7,699 nucleotides of DNA from Paracoccaceae bacterium (lineage in GTDB: Bacteria; Pseudomonadota; Alphaproteobacteria; Rhodobacterales; Rhodobacteraceae). The stretch is from the NCBI GenBank assembly GCA_025458985.1, contig JALORM010000072.1:1-7699 (forward strand), given 5' to 3'. A model generated the notes under the pieces. That model did no database searches. It was not told the origin of the DNA and was given only the letters and a program-made list of their open reading frames with translations. The stretch's first letter is position 1. Each line of letters starts with the position of its first letter. The translations under genes and the position numbers were made by a program. Of the stretch, positions 6,956 through 7,699 are shown piece by piece.

Positions 6956-7699
6956 CGACTTCTTCAGCTTCGAGACCGGCCAGGCGACCGATGTCGGCCG
7001 CGTCCGTGAGGTGAACGAGGACAGCTTCCTGTCGCGGCCCGACTCCGGTCTGTGGGTCGTGGCCGACGGCATGGGCGGGCACGCGGCCGGCGACTTCGCC
7101 AGCCAGACCATCGTGCACGAGCTTTTCTCGATCGGCGTTCCTGGCTCGGCCGAAGACCTGCGCATGCGGTTCATGGAACGTCTTGGCCGCGCCAACGACG
7201 CGATCCTTGCCCATGCCGCGGAACTCGACCGCGGCAGCATCGGCGCGACCGTGGTCGCGCTTCTGGTGCATGGCGCGGACTATGCCTGCATCTGGTCGGG
7301 CGACAGCCGCATCTACCGCCTGCGGGACGGGGTGCTGGAGCAGCAGACCCGCGACCATACCGAGGTGCGCGCCCTGGTCGAGGCGGGCTCGATCACCCAG
7401 GAAGAGGCGATCAACTGGCCGCGGCGGAACGTGATCACGCGGGCCATCGGCGTCTTCGAGACGCCCGAGTGCGAGATGGTGACCGACCGGCTCAGGCTGG
7501 GCGACACCTTTCTTCTGTGCTCGGACGGGCTGACCGAACACCTGTCGGACGCCGAGATCGCGGGGTTTCTTGCCCATCACGACGCGCAGGGCGCCTGCGA
7601 CCGCATGATCGCCGAGACGCTTGCACGCGGCGCGCGCGACAACGTGACCGTCATCGTCATGCGCTGTCTCCCGCCGCCGGTCCCGGAACTCGACGCCCT
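6945..7699 (+). CDS. pppA: PP2C-family Ser/Thr phosphatase PppA of the T6SS threonine phosphorylation pathway (3' end cut)
   Basis: This is a metal-dependent PP2C (PPM) phosphatase. Its T6SS homologues remove phosphate from the targets of the kinase PpkA and thereby switch secretion off. The frame is open from ATG 6945 to the window edge (251 complete codons plus two bases), so the stop is not seen. All main PP2C motifs are visible: R19 with NED (24-26), DGMGGH (41-46), SIGAT (98-102), GDSR (119-122), DHT (137-139), TRAIG (165-169), CSDGL (192-196) and RDN (231-233). The metal-binding aspartates D41, D194 and D232 are present, so it should be catalytically competent. The catalytic domain is complete at RDNVTVIVMR, and the following Pro-rich residues are probably the C-terminal tail. 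No signal peptide or membrane segment is seen, so it should be cytoplasmic. The start overlaps the last 11 bases of tagF in a different frame. A ppkA kinase gene is a likely next neighbour but is outside the window. Confidence 0.94.
   Translation, partial: MFHNDFFSFETGQATDVGRVREVNEDSFLSRPDSGLWVVADGMGGHAAGDFASQTIVHELFSIGVPGSAEDLRMRFMERLGRANDAILAHAAELDRGSIGATVVALLVHGADYACIWSGDSRIYRLRDGVLEQQTRDHTEVRALVEAGSITQEEAINWPRRNVITRAIGVFETPECEMVTDRLRLGDTFLLCSDGLTEHLSDAEIAGFLAHHDAQGACDRMIAETLARGARDNVTVIVMRCLPPPVPELDA

Noticed and set aside
1..7699. Possibility of a wholly undescribed system
   Set aside because: All five genes belong clearly to known T6SS families in a known order; only architectural details are unusual. 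No tRNA, CRISPR, transposon ends, att sites or toxin-immunity genes were seen.

Overview
The window is a gapless, all-forward stretch of a type VI secretion system (T6SS) operon. It comes from a high-GC proteobacterium. Base composition, strong G/C bias at third codon positions, and a TssL that carries its own peptidoglycan-binding domain next to a TagF/PppA post-translational control pair would fit an alphaproteobacterium, possibly Rhodobacterales. That placement is an inference; nothing in the sequence names the organism.

Layout, left to right: the C-terminal 251 residues of the baseplate protein TssK (1-756, cut by the window edge); TssL (757-2610), an unusual 617-residue form with a roughly 200-residue Pro/Gly/Gln/Tyr-rich cytoplasmic extension, a DotU-type core, one transmembrane segment and a C-terminal OmpA-like domain; the inner-membrane NTPase TssM (2607-6215, TTG start); TagF (6212-6955); and a PP2C-type Ser/Thr phosphatase, PppA (6945 to the right edge, missing only its extreme C-terminus). 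Every junction is contiguous or overlapping: 0 nt between tssK and tssL, then overlaps of 4, 4 and 11 nt. No intergenic region exists, and no promoter, terminator, RNA gene, CRISPR array or insertion sequence was seen.

How the genes work together: TssL and TssM form the inner-membrane part of the membrane complex. TssK links that complex to the cytoplasmic baseplate. TagF and PppA are known negative regulators of T6SS that act through the Fha protein and the PpkA threonine kinase; neither Fha nor PpkA is in view, but both would be expected nearby. The most interesting signal is in the TssL extension. It carries two near-identical K-T-V-F-G-x-P motifs and a third related D-T-W-L-G site. The first is placed like the N-terminal threonine that PpkA phosphorylates and Fha reads in Agrobacterium TssL, so this TssL may be a multi-site phospho-switch. 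The extension also contains six perfect tandem GQPGY pentapeptides. A second notable point is that TagF and PppA, fused in Agrobacterium, are here separate proteins overlapping out of frame.

I see no wholly new system here. The novelty lies in the architecture of TssL and the TagF/PppA junction.
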